A stretch of 64,000 nt of DNA. Source: Floccularia luteovirens (taxonomy: Eukaryota; Basidiomycota; Agaricomycetes; Agaricales; Squamanitaceae). Position numbers and translations under genes: made by a program. The notes beneath the pieces were generated by a model. It was not told the DNA's origin, made no database searches, and saw only the letters and a list, made by a program, of their open reading frames with translations. Shown here one piece after another: positions 35,150 through 47,360 of the stretch; positions within the stretch are counted from its first letter, which is position 1; the number at the start of each line of letters is the position of its first letter. The DNA lies in assembly GCA_009739215.1 (NCBI GenBank), contig VSJF01000008.1, positions 1-64,000 on the forward strand, in the 5' to 3' direction.

Positions 35150-37197
35150 ATGCAACGAGCAATGCAGGCCCAAACAGAACGGGATATGATTACAAAGGCG
35201 AATCGTCGCCGTAGTCTCAAGACACTTTTTCAACTACCACTTTCCTCCCGATCCCCTGAGTATTCTACTTTATCAACAACAACTGCCGTAGGCTCAATCC
35301 CAGAAGACATCGTTAGAGAAATCGTCAACTTGCTTTCACCCATCGATATTCTCAATTTCAGCTTAACAGTCCGTCTTGTTTTAAATTTCGCCCTTATTAC
35401 TCATCATCTGACTGTTTCGCAAGTCCTCTCATCTCCGTGCTGTACTCTTGCCAGCGTTGTACGACACTGTTGTTCTCAAATCGAGTCGGAAATGTAGAAT
35501 AACATTGAAAATGCTTGTTCGCAAGCCAGAAGTCTGCCGTTACATCAAAAAACTTGCTGTGCGGCCAAATTATTACCTCGCGTGGCCTAAGCCCGATGAA
35601 TTCCTGGATGAGGGTTGGGTAGTCGACATACTAGACCGCATTGCACCAAAACTGACCTCGATGCATACATTCGATTGGGACGGATTGGAACTACCAAAAG
35701 ATCAATTATGGGAGACTCTCCGGTTAAAGTACGTCATTACTCTTATTGTTTAAAAAATTACTCATGTTCTGTCCGTGCAGGTGTCCCGAACTCAAGAATG
35801 TGTTCACAAATGTTGGTACACGCCCATTAGACCCTGAGACCCAGGTATGGTACTCTGTGTATCACAATTGAAGTGTTACATGTTTGACCCTCACTATATA
35901 GCTCTTCAACTTTTCCAATCTTTCTAGCTTTTCCTTGATCGTACGTCATGGCCTTGGCGGATCAGACTTGTTTCCTCCATTGGAAGACCTACCAGAACGA
36001 TTCTGGACGATGATCACTAAACATTGTCCAAACCTTGAAGAACTTGCGATTTGCAGTTTTTCTTCGTCTACCCGCGTTTTCGATTTCGAACGAATTATTG
36101 ATGCACACTGGCCAAGGCTACACACCCTGACCCTCGGTTCGTTCGGATACCAAGCCGATTTTACTTTGGGCCCACCTAACGACGTCGCCATGGGCCAATT
36201 TTTGGAAGCACATAATGATTTGAAATACATTCGATTCTTGTGGAATTTCAAGCGCTGGATGAGTCCTGATACAATCCCAATGCACCTCTCTACTGCTGCA
36301 TTACCCAAGCTTGATACGTTCATAGGTGTTTATCAACAACTAGCGGAGCTTCCGAATCCAGGGAATCTAGAAACTCTGGATTTAACTTGCGAACCGATCT
36401 ATGAGAGTCGCATTGGGACCCTATGCCCTATTCTGAAGAGGTTGACAGCGCTTACGAGCCTAGACATTTGGACACATGTATTCGATTCAAGCAGGGATCA
36501 TTCTGCTTTCTTTCGGTCTATTTTGGAGTCGGTGCCGAATTTGACAGATTTCCATTTCATGTGCACAACATCATTTACTGGCGTAAGTTGTCCGGTATAT
36601 CCTTCACAGATACTGTACACTAAACATTACGTTATACAGAAACCTCTGAAGCAACTCATCACGCAACTGTCCCTGTTACCTTCTCTTAAGAGGTTCTCTC
36701 TAACAAAAGGGCACAAATATATGGACGAAAGTATGCTAGATACTGCACTTCATGTACTCAAGCACAATCCCAATCTCAAGCAAGTCAACATTAGATGGGC
36801 ACGAGAGAAATGTCCAAATCATCTGAAGCAAGAAGGCACATACGACGTCATTTCTAGCGATCCGACACCATCTTGGCTCGATAAGCGTTCCCAACGACCA
36901 CAATCAGACAAAATTTCTGAAAAAACGCTGAAGAAATCTGGATCTGTTATTAGCAAGATGACGAAAGGTTCTCATGAGGTTCATGGCAAACGAGAAAATG
37001 GGGATACTGTACTGATTTGGGAAGATTGTAACGAGACTGTGATGCCGAAATCTTTACCGAAAGCGCTGATGGCGGTAGAAAGGGGAATCCCGATTGTAGG
37101 ACCGTCTTTCGAAAGGCGGTATAAGTATGAGTTGGACCCTCAAAACCTGTTTGGACGAATGGGAAGAACTAAACTTGTCAGGATGATGTCCACGTGA
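35150..37197 (+). CDS. F-box protein with leucine-rich-like repeats
   Basis: Likely substrate receptor of an SCF ubiquitin ligase. From the ATG at 35150 the protein reads MQRAMQAQTERDMITKAN. Four introns, all splicing in phase: 35370-35425, about 35729-35779, 35845-35901 and 36582-36640. Residues about 55-100 form the F-box: SIPEDIVREIVNLLSPIDIL, then NFSLTSSHLRAVLLPALYD. Behind it are irregular Leu-rich repeats, each one a strand-helix unit: KLTSMHTFDWDGLELPKDQL, HCPNLEELAICSF, HWPRLHTLTLGSFG, ALPKLDTFIGVYQQL, GNLETLDLT, SVPNLTDFHFMCT and HNPNLKQVNIRWAREKCP. The C-terminus is basic and ends GRMGRTKLVRMMST. Agaricomycetes carry large, fast-evolving F-box families with this layout, so the target cannot be predicted. 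No lesion seen. Confidence 0.83.
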
Positions 37198-38680
37198 GGG
37201 TGGGTTGGGAGAGCTCTTGTGCCACGCGCGTGTACATAGAGTTTTTTTGGTGCGTTTCATATTTCCAAAGTCCAATTGATCTATCAATATTTGAATCTGA
37301 CACTACCATCAATTTTTTTTTTTTTTTGGTTTACAGGATCTTGTAATCTATTGTCTTCACGAAACACATTATGACAATGACGCACACGAGCGGTGTGGTA
37401 TCTTTTGGGCGAAACCAATATTTCTGGGGTTTTTCCCTATCGAAATCTCAATCTTCAGTTTATGATTCACTTTATAGTGCCGATTGTATTTGGAAAAAGA
37501 TGGCGTGAAGATTCGTTGGTTTGGCTTCGCCAAGGCTTTCCAAGTCGAGTTTTAACCTTCTTCCTTGCTTGGTTGCAAATTGAGATGGAGCATCATTTTT
37601 GGTCGCCTTCCTTACCATGCTTCTTGACTGAATTTTTTCTCCCCACATCCTTAGCTTAGATACTTCGTTTTTGTCATTTCCAGAATTTTACGGATCATAA
37701 CGTTCTAGGATTTTTCGTAACCTTTTGTTGTCAAGCTCTGTAATTTGCATGTCTTTCTTTCCTCCTTGTTCTCCCTCTTCTCATCTCTACTGTCCAATGA
37801 TCCTCTGTTGTATAGGTATATGTATGTTACTAGTGCTGCTGTAGAATATTCAGGATATTATAGGGGCTACTGCGTTTATCCGAGTACAGTAGTGTTACTT
37901 GAATATCATAATCTGTTAAACTCGCTCATGGAAAAGGATCAAAGGATCATTACCATCATGATAACAACCGTGAATTCTATTTACATAAGGGAATACATAT
38001 TCGGCATTTAAAAAAATTCAAGCATTGACATCAACTTTTTAAGCTCCTCCACTCCATATGAGCAACCAGGGGCTGATTATGATCCTCAATGCTTGTTTCC
38101 AAGCAAGTAATCCAGCTTTCGGAAAAAAGAGATGAAAACCGATGTTAAAAGGACTCTGGTTCGAAACCGCTCAAAGCAGCAATTCCATCTGTCAAGATAG
38201 GATCATTATCCACCCCAATAACAACTTCTCATATGACTTAACAAGGCCTATGAATAAGTACTCATTGTGGAATTCACACTGGTCCAACAGCTACCCTTAC
38301 AACATAAGTTATGTCGTTTTGTCAGAAGCAAGCGGGCCGGGTGATCCATTTTGCAGGGAGACCTACCGATGCTTTACCGGGACCGCATTCAAAGGCTAAA
38401 AATGTAACTCACATTGATCTCATGACAAGCAACTCCTCCAAAATTGTGAGTGCGTTTTTGATGTTTATTTGATATCATCCACGTAAGTTATTTACCTATT
38501 ACCTATTTCATCTAGTTTCGCTTGCAAATGGGGTATTGCTCCACTGCTTCTTTTCCGCATTGCCCTAGGAGACGGTGTGATTCTTCTACCCCATGACCAT
38601 GTAAGCCCATGGTCGTGGTACCGCTCATCTATCAAGAAAAGGGTTATTTGGGGGCTTCTATCCCCTGCCTAACAGAACAG
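37198..38680. other. Intergenic region, 1.5 kb
   Basis: Contains a T run at about 37312-37326 and a near-perfect hairpin at 38591-38618. The open frames 37393-37659, 37745-38011 and 38142-38399 have no homology I know and no splice structure, so I leave them out as genes. Confidence 0.5.
38591..38618. promoter_or_regulatory. Hairpin/dyad upstream of the sugar transporter
   Basis: CCATGACCATG and CATGGTCGTGG form an 11-bp dyad with one mismatch and a short spacer, about 140 bp before the ATG at 38757. It could be an operator for a dimeric regulator; no direct evidence. Confidence 0.3.
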
Positions 38681-38687
38681 TATAAGG
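38681..38687 (+). promoter_or_regulatory. TATA-like box of the sugar transporter
   Basis: TATAAGG lies 76 bp before the start codon at 38757. Confidence 0.4.
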
Positions 38688-38756
38688 GTGGCTTCTATTT
38701 CTCAAGTCCTTGTTTTTCCGTACTCCCAGTTCCTCTGTATCGGAAAGTGAGACACC

Positions 38757-41199
38757 ATGGGGGTTAGTTATTTCTTCTATTATCACTACTTCTTATATTC
38801 AACTTATCTTCTCTCGATAGTATAACGCTCGTATAGCAGCAAATCCCGTATGTTGTTTATTTCTTACCTCATTTTGCCATGATTTAATGTGTTGGTTGGA
38901 CAGTACATCGTAGGTTCGTTCGCATGTATTGGGGGAGGTCTTTTCGGTTTGGACATCTCGTCCATGTCGGGAGTTTTAAGTGTGAGTCCTTTCAAGTATC
39001 GTTGCTGATGGAGTATTGATTTCTCAATGATGCACACAGAATCCATATTACTTGAGAACTTTCCATACCGTAAGCATTGACCCAGCCATCTCATCATAAC
39101 GATGACACCTGATTATTTATGTCACTAGCCCAGCCCCTCTGTACAGGGAGCCATCGTTGCGTCTATGCCCGCTGGGTCTCTTATTGGTGCTCTCGCTGTG
39201 ACCCAACTTGCTGACCGCATTGGTCGCAAACGGACAATTATCCTTGCTGGCCTCATCTGGGTTATTGGTTCAATCTTGCAGTGTGCTTCTGTTGTACGTC
39301 TCGTATACTCTGTATACTTTACCCTTAGCAAGAATTTTATCACACATCTAGAACCGCGGTATGCTCGTTGTCGGTCGCATCATTTCTGGTATCTCGGTTG
39401 GCCTCTCTAGTGCTGTCGTACCGATCTATCAATCGGAAATCACTGCACCTGCTATCCGTGGACGTATGGTTTCCCTCCAACAATGGTACGTCGGTTCAAG
39501 TCCAAGTTCTAGATCGTTGCATAGCAGAGAGACTCAAATGTACACCCCCAATTCTCAGGTCTATCACTTGGGGTATCCTAATCCAATACTTCATTCAATT
39601 CGGCTGCTCGTACATTAATGGTGTTGCATCTTTCCGGATACCATGGGGCTTGCAGATGATTCCTGCAATCATCCTAAGTCTGGGAATGACTATTTTCCCA
39701 GAAAGCCCACGTTACTTGTTTGATAAAGGACAGTGAGTAGTATTTTCTCTTACTCTCAGATTCTTTGCTTATCACGATTTGGCAACGCACCCAGGGAGGA
39801 TGAGGCCCTTCAGATACTCGCCGATCTGCACGGTGGGGGTGATAAGTCACATCCACTAGTGGTACTTGAATACGAAGAAATTAAACAACAGGTAATCAAA
39901 CACTAGTACTTTTGGAGTAGCTTTCAAACCATTATCTTTCTGTCTAGGTATACATCGAGCGCACAGAAGGTGCCAAATCATACCTCGACTTGCTCAAGCC
40001 TGGAAACCCACGCCGTGTCCTACTCGGTTGCGCCCTCCAAATGTGGTCACAACTTACTGGTATGAACGTCATGATGTAAGTATTGCATCCATATTGTTGA
40101 TAAAGATCGACATTCAATTCGTCATTACTTTTGTGAAGGTACTATATCATTTACGTCTTCCGTGGCGCCGGACTCACAGGAACTCGTGGAAACCTTATCG
40201 CTGACGTTAGTCTGTTGCTTTTTAGAGTCATTGTATCTATGACCTGACATTTTTGCTCTTATAGTCTGTCCAATACGTTCTCAACGTTGCATTTACGGTA
40301 CCAGCAATTATCTACATCGACAAATGGGGTCGCAGACCAATGCTTCTCATCGGTACACTCCTAATGGGATTCTTCCTTTTCCTCGTCGGTGGTCTCCAGG
40401 GTCGTTTCGGGCACTGGGATCTTGTGGATGGCTCAAGTGAGCTCATCTTTCTACTCAATATAGATACCTTTCTGACGTAATAACTCACCAGATGTTTGGG
40501 TGATCACGGGAAATGATGCAGCCACAAAGGGTATTATTGTATGCTCTTATCTCTTCGTTAGCAGGTCAGTTTTCTCGGTTATATTATCATGGAAAGGATC
40601 AACTAATCCCTTCTAAATATAGTTTCGCAATTACCATGGGTCCGGTGTCTTGGACATATCCTGCTGAACTGGTTAGATTTACATTTGCTCTTCTCATCTG
40701 CCAATACTAAGAACCAAACTTCTAGTACTCTCTCAAAGTCAGAGGAAAAGCTGTATCGTTGGCCACTGCAGTACGACTAAAACTATATATATCTTGATTT
40801 CACGTCCTGACTGACTTTTGTATTATTAGACAAACTGGACTTTCAACACTGCTCTTGCTTTCGCTGTACCTCCTGGTCTTGACTCTATTGCATGGAAAAC
40901 ATACTTCATTTTCGGAACCTTCAACTTTGCCGCGTTCATTCATATCTTCTTCATGTACCCTGAAACTGTCGGACGCTCCCTCGAAGAAGTTGAAGAGGTC
41001 TTCAAGCAAGGTCATGTCTTCACCGCTTGGAAGATTGACAAGAATGTGGGCAGGAAGACCCTTGAAGAGGTTGTACAGAAGTCCAAAGAAATACCGGTTG
41101 GTGTTTATTTTACTCGCGTCTACAACGAATGAATCTCATTTGTTTGTCCTTTGCAGGAGAAACGCTCTCAATCTTTGGATGACGAAAAATCTGTATGAT
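38757..41199 (+). CDS. MFS sugar (hexose) transporter
   Basis: Twelve-helix plasma-membrane monosaccharide transporter of the sugar porter family. The first coding exon is only six bases (ATG GGG, 38757-38762), followed by exon 38821-38847 (YNARIAANP) and exon 38904 onwards. About twelve introns in all. Family motifs in order: YIVGSFACIGGGLFGLDISS (helix 1), LADRIGRKRTIILAGLIWVI (the GRK loop), VGRIISGISVGLSSAVVPIY then QSEITAPAIRGRMVSLQQW, FPESPRYL (end of the first half), QLTGMNVMMYYIIYVF (sugar-binding helix 7), DKWGRRPMLLIG, GPVSWTYPAELYSLKVRGKA and the C-terminal PETVGRSLEEVEEVF. The tail is charged. No lesion. HXT-like and xylose/quinate porters share these motifs, so the exact sugar is open. 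It converges with the drug/H+ antiporter downstream. Confidence 0.93.
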
Positions 41200-41407
41200 G
41201 TGGATAATGGTCAATGATAGTAACGTATATATGACGAGTGTCAGCTCTGACAGAGTATGATGACTACAATACAGTCTGTCCTGTAAAATTTTCTTTTTTT
41301 CTTGTTCATTTTACAATGTTGTATTACTTGAGGAATGGTAATGGATCTTGTATTATCATAAATTGCCATCCTGTGATGAAGTGATGTTCTTCAACGCAAA
41401 CACGAAT

Positions 41408-43893
41408 TCACTTTGGGGTAACAGGAGGCTTCCGTGCAAATCTACTGTTCATCCTTATACGCTTGCCATATTTCCAGAAAAGCCATGGTCTATGACAAGC
41501 ATGAAAGTAAGAAAACGATGATATAAGAAATTCTTACGCGGGACATCCGATTACGATCGAGACAGCAGCCAAAATTGTATTGCCATTGCCATACCCGAGG
41601 GATTTGTACAAGGGCGGTGCAAACAGTGGAAAGCTAAAACCAGCAAGTGAACGGAGACATGAAACAGCTGCCAGAGCTGTTTGAGAGCAACCCGGTCATT
41701 ATAAACTTTATGAGTATAATTTGAAGTTCCCTTACCAGATGCAGCATGCAAAGTAAACGCATCTACAACGTAAGTCTGCATTGCAACAAAGTTGAGGATC
41801 ATCCCAACCCCTACACAACTGACACCCTTCATAAACGCCAAGTTCAGTTATTTCAGGGGCGTGTCAATTATAATTATGGGCGACATACCAAGTCAGTGAC
41901 AATCCAGTGTACATGCTCCTGTGCTGCCCATCCGGTAATTAATATCCCGATAGGAAGGAAGAAGGTCCCCATAATCATTGACGCTTCCGAAACACTGAGA
42001 AAACTATTAGTCAAGGCTCATAGTATGTGAATTGAAATTGAACAAGAAAGTTATAAAGAATAATAGACAATAAACTTGACACATACGTAGCCTGAATTCT
42101 GGCTCTCCAACCCCATCGTTGTGTTTTTTCAAATGAATATAGCTACGATCCATAAAGCGCGCATTAGCCTGTGCAGCGAGTGTAGTACCTAGCCCAAAAG
42201 CAATATAATTGAGTCCCGCAATACCAGGTTGCTCATGATATCTATCAGAGAAAATTGCGGGTATCGTTGTCAGGAATACTATAATATAGAAAATACACAA
42301 ATGTAAAATCAGTATCCAAAGGTATGTCATAAAATCCAAGTCATACAATAAAATATGCCATAAGTAAATGCCATGTAAATTCCCAGTAGTTGGATAATCG
42401 GTTCTCGTCCAAACAAGGTAAATGGACGAGTTAGCGCTATCGCGAAAATATGCTTCCAGCTGTATAAATATACATCAGACTTGTGTAACACAGTTTAAAT
42501 TTTTGGTGATAAGAAACATAGCCAAGCGTACAACTTACTCCCTGGAATCGTCCGTTTCGTATATCGTACGCACTTCTTGCGTAGATTTTTTGTGTTTTAG
42601 TTCTTGCCTAATCTGTCGCGCTCTTCGCTCAAGGAGCACGGGCGCGAAAGCTGATTGCAGAGGTATTAATAACGGAGGAATAAAAAGAGCAAAAACAAAA
42701 GGAAATTCTCACTTTCTTGTAAGAAGAAAAAGCCGGATATCTGAATGACCACATCAAGAATACTCGTCGACCAGAACTAGAATAGAATACCATCATCATC
42801 TTTGAAACATCAACCAAATATTTCAACATACAACCCAACGCCACGTTGACTTCTCTGCAATCCTATGAAAAGAATATTAATGATTTTCATCTAATCAGTA
42901 ACAGTTGTAATAGTGATGTACCATCCTCCACAGATGGGACCAATGACTGGACCAAGAAGTGGAGCTAAAGAATATACGGCAAGAGCTTTTCCCCTCTCCT
43001 CGGGGTGCCATACATCACCCACAACACCGCCACCAATCTTCAAGCAGAAGTTAATGTATGACAAGATTATACATCGACGAATGGTTCAAACTGATAGTAT
43101 AGAAATAACACGTACAGCAAGTGGAGCGCTTCCGCCCAATCCTGCAAGAAACCTAAATGCAATTAGCTGTGATTTGTTCCGAGAAAACCCGCATCCGATA
43201 TTCCATGCTGCATTATTATGGATTACATTAGTATGTTGCCGACGAGCTGCGACGCTGACGACTCACCAAGATAGAATAAATTTGAGCACTGTGATACTAT
43301 TGACCGGCCATAAATCTCACTGAGCGGGCCTAAAAACTAAAACGTGCGTTAAAAAGGCGTGATGTTTTGAAAAGCCTTGATGAACATACGAGTGGGCCAA
43401 AGGCTTGGATATTTGTCACGTAAAGCGCTGAATAGCCGCCCCTGAATAAAACGAAACTCACCATATCCCAAGACGAATACAGATGTCGACATTGCAACTA
43501 ATACAGAACTTGTGATACCAAATTCATGCGCAACTTGTTCCATTGCAGGAGCAACCATTGAAGAAGATACCGGGCTGATAAATGTAAAGGATGAAACAAC
43601 AAGCGTTACGGTCCATTTCTGTCTGTATGTCCAACTAAAAGGAAATGAAGTAACATTCAGACTTTGCACTTAAGTACGGTAAGTATATAAGAGACACACT
43701 TCTTCGGGTCTCCGGGATCGTCAGCGCTATCCCAATCGATGTATAAACAATCGATCGTTCTGTTGTCAGAGATTGTACGTAGGGGGTTCTCGTCCACCAC
43801 TTCTGGAACAACTTGTCTAGATGAACCAATGTTCGTCAAACTATGATGTGATGAGCTTTCACGATGGTGGGATTTATCTACAGGCATTGGCAT
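41408..43893 (-). CDS. MFS multidrug/H+ antiporter, DHA1 type
   Basis: Twelve-helix plasma-membrane exporter of small molecules (FLR1/polyamine-transporter-like group). The ATG at 43893 gives [20 protein letters not shown], with a cytosolic N-terminus ending in the family's [15 protein letters not shown] motif, which spans the first intron. Then [20 protein letters not shown] (helix 1), [16 protein letters not shown] (motif A region), [40 protein letters not shown] then IGPICGGW (antiporter motif C). The second half starts around NNPIFS-type sequence near 42400, followed by [20 protein letters not shown] then [20 protein letters not shown]. The last exon reads [20 protein letters not shown] and ends VTPK at 41408. 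About ten introns, with phases checked at both ends. Lying next to secreted FAD oxidoreductases it could export a related compound, but that is only an inference. Confidence 0.87.
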
Positions 43894-44216
43894 GATAGGG
43901 TGGACGAAGGATGTGGGTTGAACAAAATATCATATAAGAATGATGGAATGCATGGAAGTCACTGAGAATTGTGTCTGTCTCCGTTGGCTGCCACTGGCTA
44001 CATCGTTCAAAAAGAGCCTAATTAGTCGAGCGAAATGTTTCAACAAGATGTGATAAATTTAGAGAGCTTCTCTGTCATCGAATGACGCTAACAGAAACAT
44101 CTTTGTACAAAACCCGTCTAACCAATGCACAAACTGCTAGAATATAGTCCCTTGACAATAATTTCCTCATGGTATTTCGCGGTAGACATACATGGTACGG
44201 CTGAAGTAACAATAGC
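43894..44216. other. Intergenic region
   Basis: Upstream region of the drug/H+ antiporter and 3' flank of the first FAD oxidoreductase. No feature recognised. Confidence 0.5.
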
Positions 44217-46025
44217 TCATAAACCTATGGGTCCTTGTGTAAACCTGACATTGAAGCTAGAACAACATTAGTCCATGACAGATATTATTTACATCATATA
44301 ACGTGACATACCGTGTAGGATCATACTTCGCATATGTACTCTTCAAGAATTCAAAGCCGCCGTACGTTGAGAAGACATCTTGGGATGCGTCGCACTCATT
44401 TACGTATAGTGGAATTCCAGGAGACGGTGGCGTTCTTGTGAGAAATTAAATGTAAATTGGCGGACTTCAATGTCAACGAAGGTTTTTTTGCTTACTGTTG
44501 CAAGAGGAGCTGGCGCCCGGCCTCGACCTCATCGGAGACAGTAAGTTGACCAAGCGGTGATTCAACTGTGTACAAAAGAGCGGCATATGAGCCTCTAGGT
44601 GGATCAATTGCATTTCCTCCGTTCGCAATCCCTGCCGCTATTTGGGAGTCAAGTATGGGTGTAATAGTAATTGCACTACCAGTAAAGTTAATCTGGTTTT
44701 CGAAAGTAGTCGTAAAGTTATTCCAGCTCTGTAGTGCATTAAGGTACTGGTCAGGGCCGCCATTGAAAGCTGTTGCCAAGAAATTTTGTCCGCTCCCTCG
44801 CGTAACACCTCCTGGTGTGACATTCGATGCTTCAAGATAACTCATAGGACCTAGAGAGCTCAACGATGAAGGAATTGACAAGAATTCTCCAAAAATGTCT
44901 GCTGGGAGCTCAGAACCACGGTAGATTAGGACGGCAAGGTGTACAATATCGGTGGTATTATCAGGAGCACGTATGACAGACAATAATGCTGCGCATTATA
45001 AGCCCTTAATAAAATGCAGATAGATGAGATCAAATTATTCACCTGCGTTTGGATCTATTGTGTTCTGAACATAGTTTGCAGTTGCTTGAAGAATAGCTTC
45101 CGCAGCATCGTTTGGGAACTGGTTAGATCTTTAGGGTAAGATGGCTTCTTGTTTGCCTTTACTCACGAATATGAGACCGCCGAAAAAGTTCTTGTCGTCA
45201 TTAGTACCAGTGTGTATAGCAGATACCTCGTATCGAGTGACAATCCCAAACCGATTTGCACCACCTTTCAGCGCACGAAATAGATCTGAAAATTCATTCG
45301 TCGCCGTAGCAGTAACTAAATCCCCATTCACCAAAACAACATCAAGTTCCTTATATGCATCGGCAGAGAAACCATATTGTGCTGCAAGGTAACTCAGACC
45401 TCCACCGGGTAGAAGACCAGTACCGACATCACTACAAAGAATTTCTTCAGTGGCAAGTTGTATTTTCCTAGATCAAGATTTACCCAACACGGCCTCCCAG
45501 AGGCGCGACACCAGATTGCTCCAGGTCTGCAAGAGCATCTCCCCACCGGATTCCGGGCTGTATAGTTATAGTATCCGTCTGAGGGTTAAAGGAAACATTT
45601 GCCATATGAGTGAATGAGATTAGGATGCCTCCGTCGACGCTGTAGGAAAGGAGAATGCAATGAAAATATGAAATATGAAAGTGCGATTTTGCGCACATGT
45701 TCCATCCTTTATTAGCACTATGAGCTCCTGCTCGAACTGCATAGGGAACTTCTGCCTTGAATATTGCTCTCATGGCGGTTTGCACATGAGAGGCGTTACG
45801 AGGAAGGACAATGCATGCCGGTTGTTGGACTGTATTAAACAAGTCCCATGTACCTGCAATAACATCGAGAAATTCCGGACCAGAAGTCTGTACTGTATCT
45901 ACACCCAGTTGAGCGCGTAATTCACTGCATGTAGCAGTAGCAGATTGGGATGTGATGTTCGATTGTGCAGAGGCAAAAACTGCACAAAGAAAAATTGACA
46001 AGCAAAGTCGTAATTTCTGAGACAT
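44217..46025 (-). CDS. Secreted FAD-linked oxidoreductase, berberine-bridge (BBE) type, copy 1
   Basis: Flavin oxidase of the PCMH-type FAD family (carbohydrate or alkaloid-like alcohol oxidation). The ATG at 46025 gives a clear signal peptide (MSQKLRLCLSIFLCAVFASA). The FAD domain shows QQPACIVLPRNASHVQTAMR, YAVRAGAHSANKGWN (His for 8-alpha linkage), SVDGGILISFTHM, DTITIQPGIRWGDAL, DVGTGLLPGGGLSYLAAQYG and GGANRFGIVTRYEV. The second covalent Cys of classic bicovalent BBE enzymes is not seen in that Gly-rich loop, so a single His link is likely. The substrate domain runs to the BBE motif YVNECDASQDVFSTYGGYEF, then AKYDPTRVFNVRFTQGP-IGL. Six to seven introns, all in phase, no lesion. Copies 2 and 3 follow at 47361-48466 and 49044-50837. 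Confidence 0.9.
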
Positions 46026-46609
46026 ATTGGCAGAAAGAACTTGGGGAAGTCCTGGTTCGGGTGGTTACCTCATTTTATTACACCTTGGAATTCTGTAAAT
46101 AGGTATGCGTGGGTGCACAAGTGTTATTCGAGTATGATGTGAGAAAGAGCCTGAGGTGCCGATGATTCATCATGAGATCCCAGAGATGATTATTCTCTTA
46201 ATTAATGATACTTACCACGACAACCAACTATAAGTAAAGAAATGAATACTTAAGCAAGTGAGCACACCACTCGTCGCAGCCATAGTCAGCATCCCCCTTT
46301 ACAATTTCTGATTGAGCACCCGTGAGACGCCCCCAAGGTCTTCTTCCGCAGAGTCGGGCGGGGACCTCGGATGGCCTTTGAAACGATTATTGTCGGTCAT
46401 GGTCGGGAGCTAGTGCGAAGTTTTGTGCACTGAGTTTTGAGAATGTTAGCACCTGACAATCAATTATTTTCGTAGATGATACACATACCATTTTAGGGTC
46501 AAATATTTCTAATGTTTCTGATGGTATTAATAGTTGTAAGAGAATATAGATTAATATATTCTAGCTGAGACGTGATCCGTTCACTCATTATCCAAGTTAT
46601 ACAAAAATA
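46026..46609. other. Intergenic region upstream of FAD copy 1
   Basis: No gene. Promoter of copy 1; no clear TATA box, although TTTAAG-type A/T stretches occur near 46240. Confidence 0.45.
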
Positions 46610-46830
46610 GAGGGTAAACATATGGGGTCCTGAGTAAACTTTACGTTGACTAAGGAACAACATTAGTTCCTGACATATATTAACCAGGTGGAACATACCC
46701 AACGGTTGGGTCATAATTCGCACATATAAGGACTCACAACGACCATATCTCAAATGGAACACATCCTGGGCTGTATCACACCGGGTGATGAAAGGACTCT
46801 GGACAAACCATATAAGTATCAGCAACCCCA
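46610..46830 (-). pseudogene. Decayed 3' end of a FAD oxidoreductase
   Basis: On the minus strand CDTAQDVFHLRYGRCESLYV then RIMTQPLG aligns, residue for residue, with the BBE motif region CDASQDVFSTYGGYEF/AKYDPTR of the intact copies. An intron-like gap and a degraded last exon (near 46625-46660) follow. Only the last about 60 codons are recognisable. A diverged second copy of this very relic lies at 61497-61968 and 63910-64000. Confidence 0.75.
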
Positions 46831-47360
46831 TTGAGGGATGGGGTATAAACATTAAGTTCTTCTCCAGTTTTGGGCGATCGATATCTTGCTCATTGTTTGT
46901 AATTGCCCGGACAAGTACTTTTTGCAGAGCACCAAGGTCATTAACTTATGAGAGTGATACCCTCAAACTTCGTACCAGCGCGCGCACGGTCTACTATACC
47001 AAATTGCTTTACAATTTTAATGGCCTTTGTTGACATTGTAGAAAACATTTGTCATGTGGCCACACGGCCCACGCTTCAAATTTTCACAAAAGAATAAGTC
47101 GAAATTCACCCAAGGATTAGATAGTTTTTATCACGAACCTTTTCCAATCATTCGAATTCGGTGCACTATGACTTCCAGCTTCAAACAACTTTTTTCTGAC
47201 TCAAAAGTTGCTCTAGTGGCATTTAGTGGGAAGGAATATAAAGGAGGGGTCGTGGCTCAATGATATCTGCATATAATCCAGAATGCCATGTTTCACATGC
47301 AGAAACTCAGTTAAAATATAATCCGTCTCGACACACTTGGTAGAGAAAATAAATAAGAAC

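Noticed and set aside
37745..38011. Small membrane-protein-like frame after the F-box gene
   Set aside because: No homology, no splice structure, and composition similar to the surrounding A/T-rich intergenic DNA.
38150..38180. tRNA-like GGTTCGAAACC (T-loop) string
   Set aside because: No matching D-arm, anticodon stem or acceptor pairing upstream.
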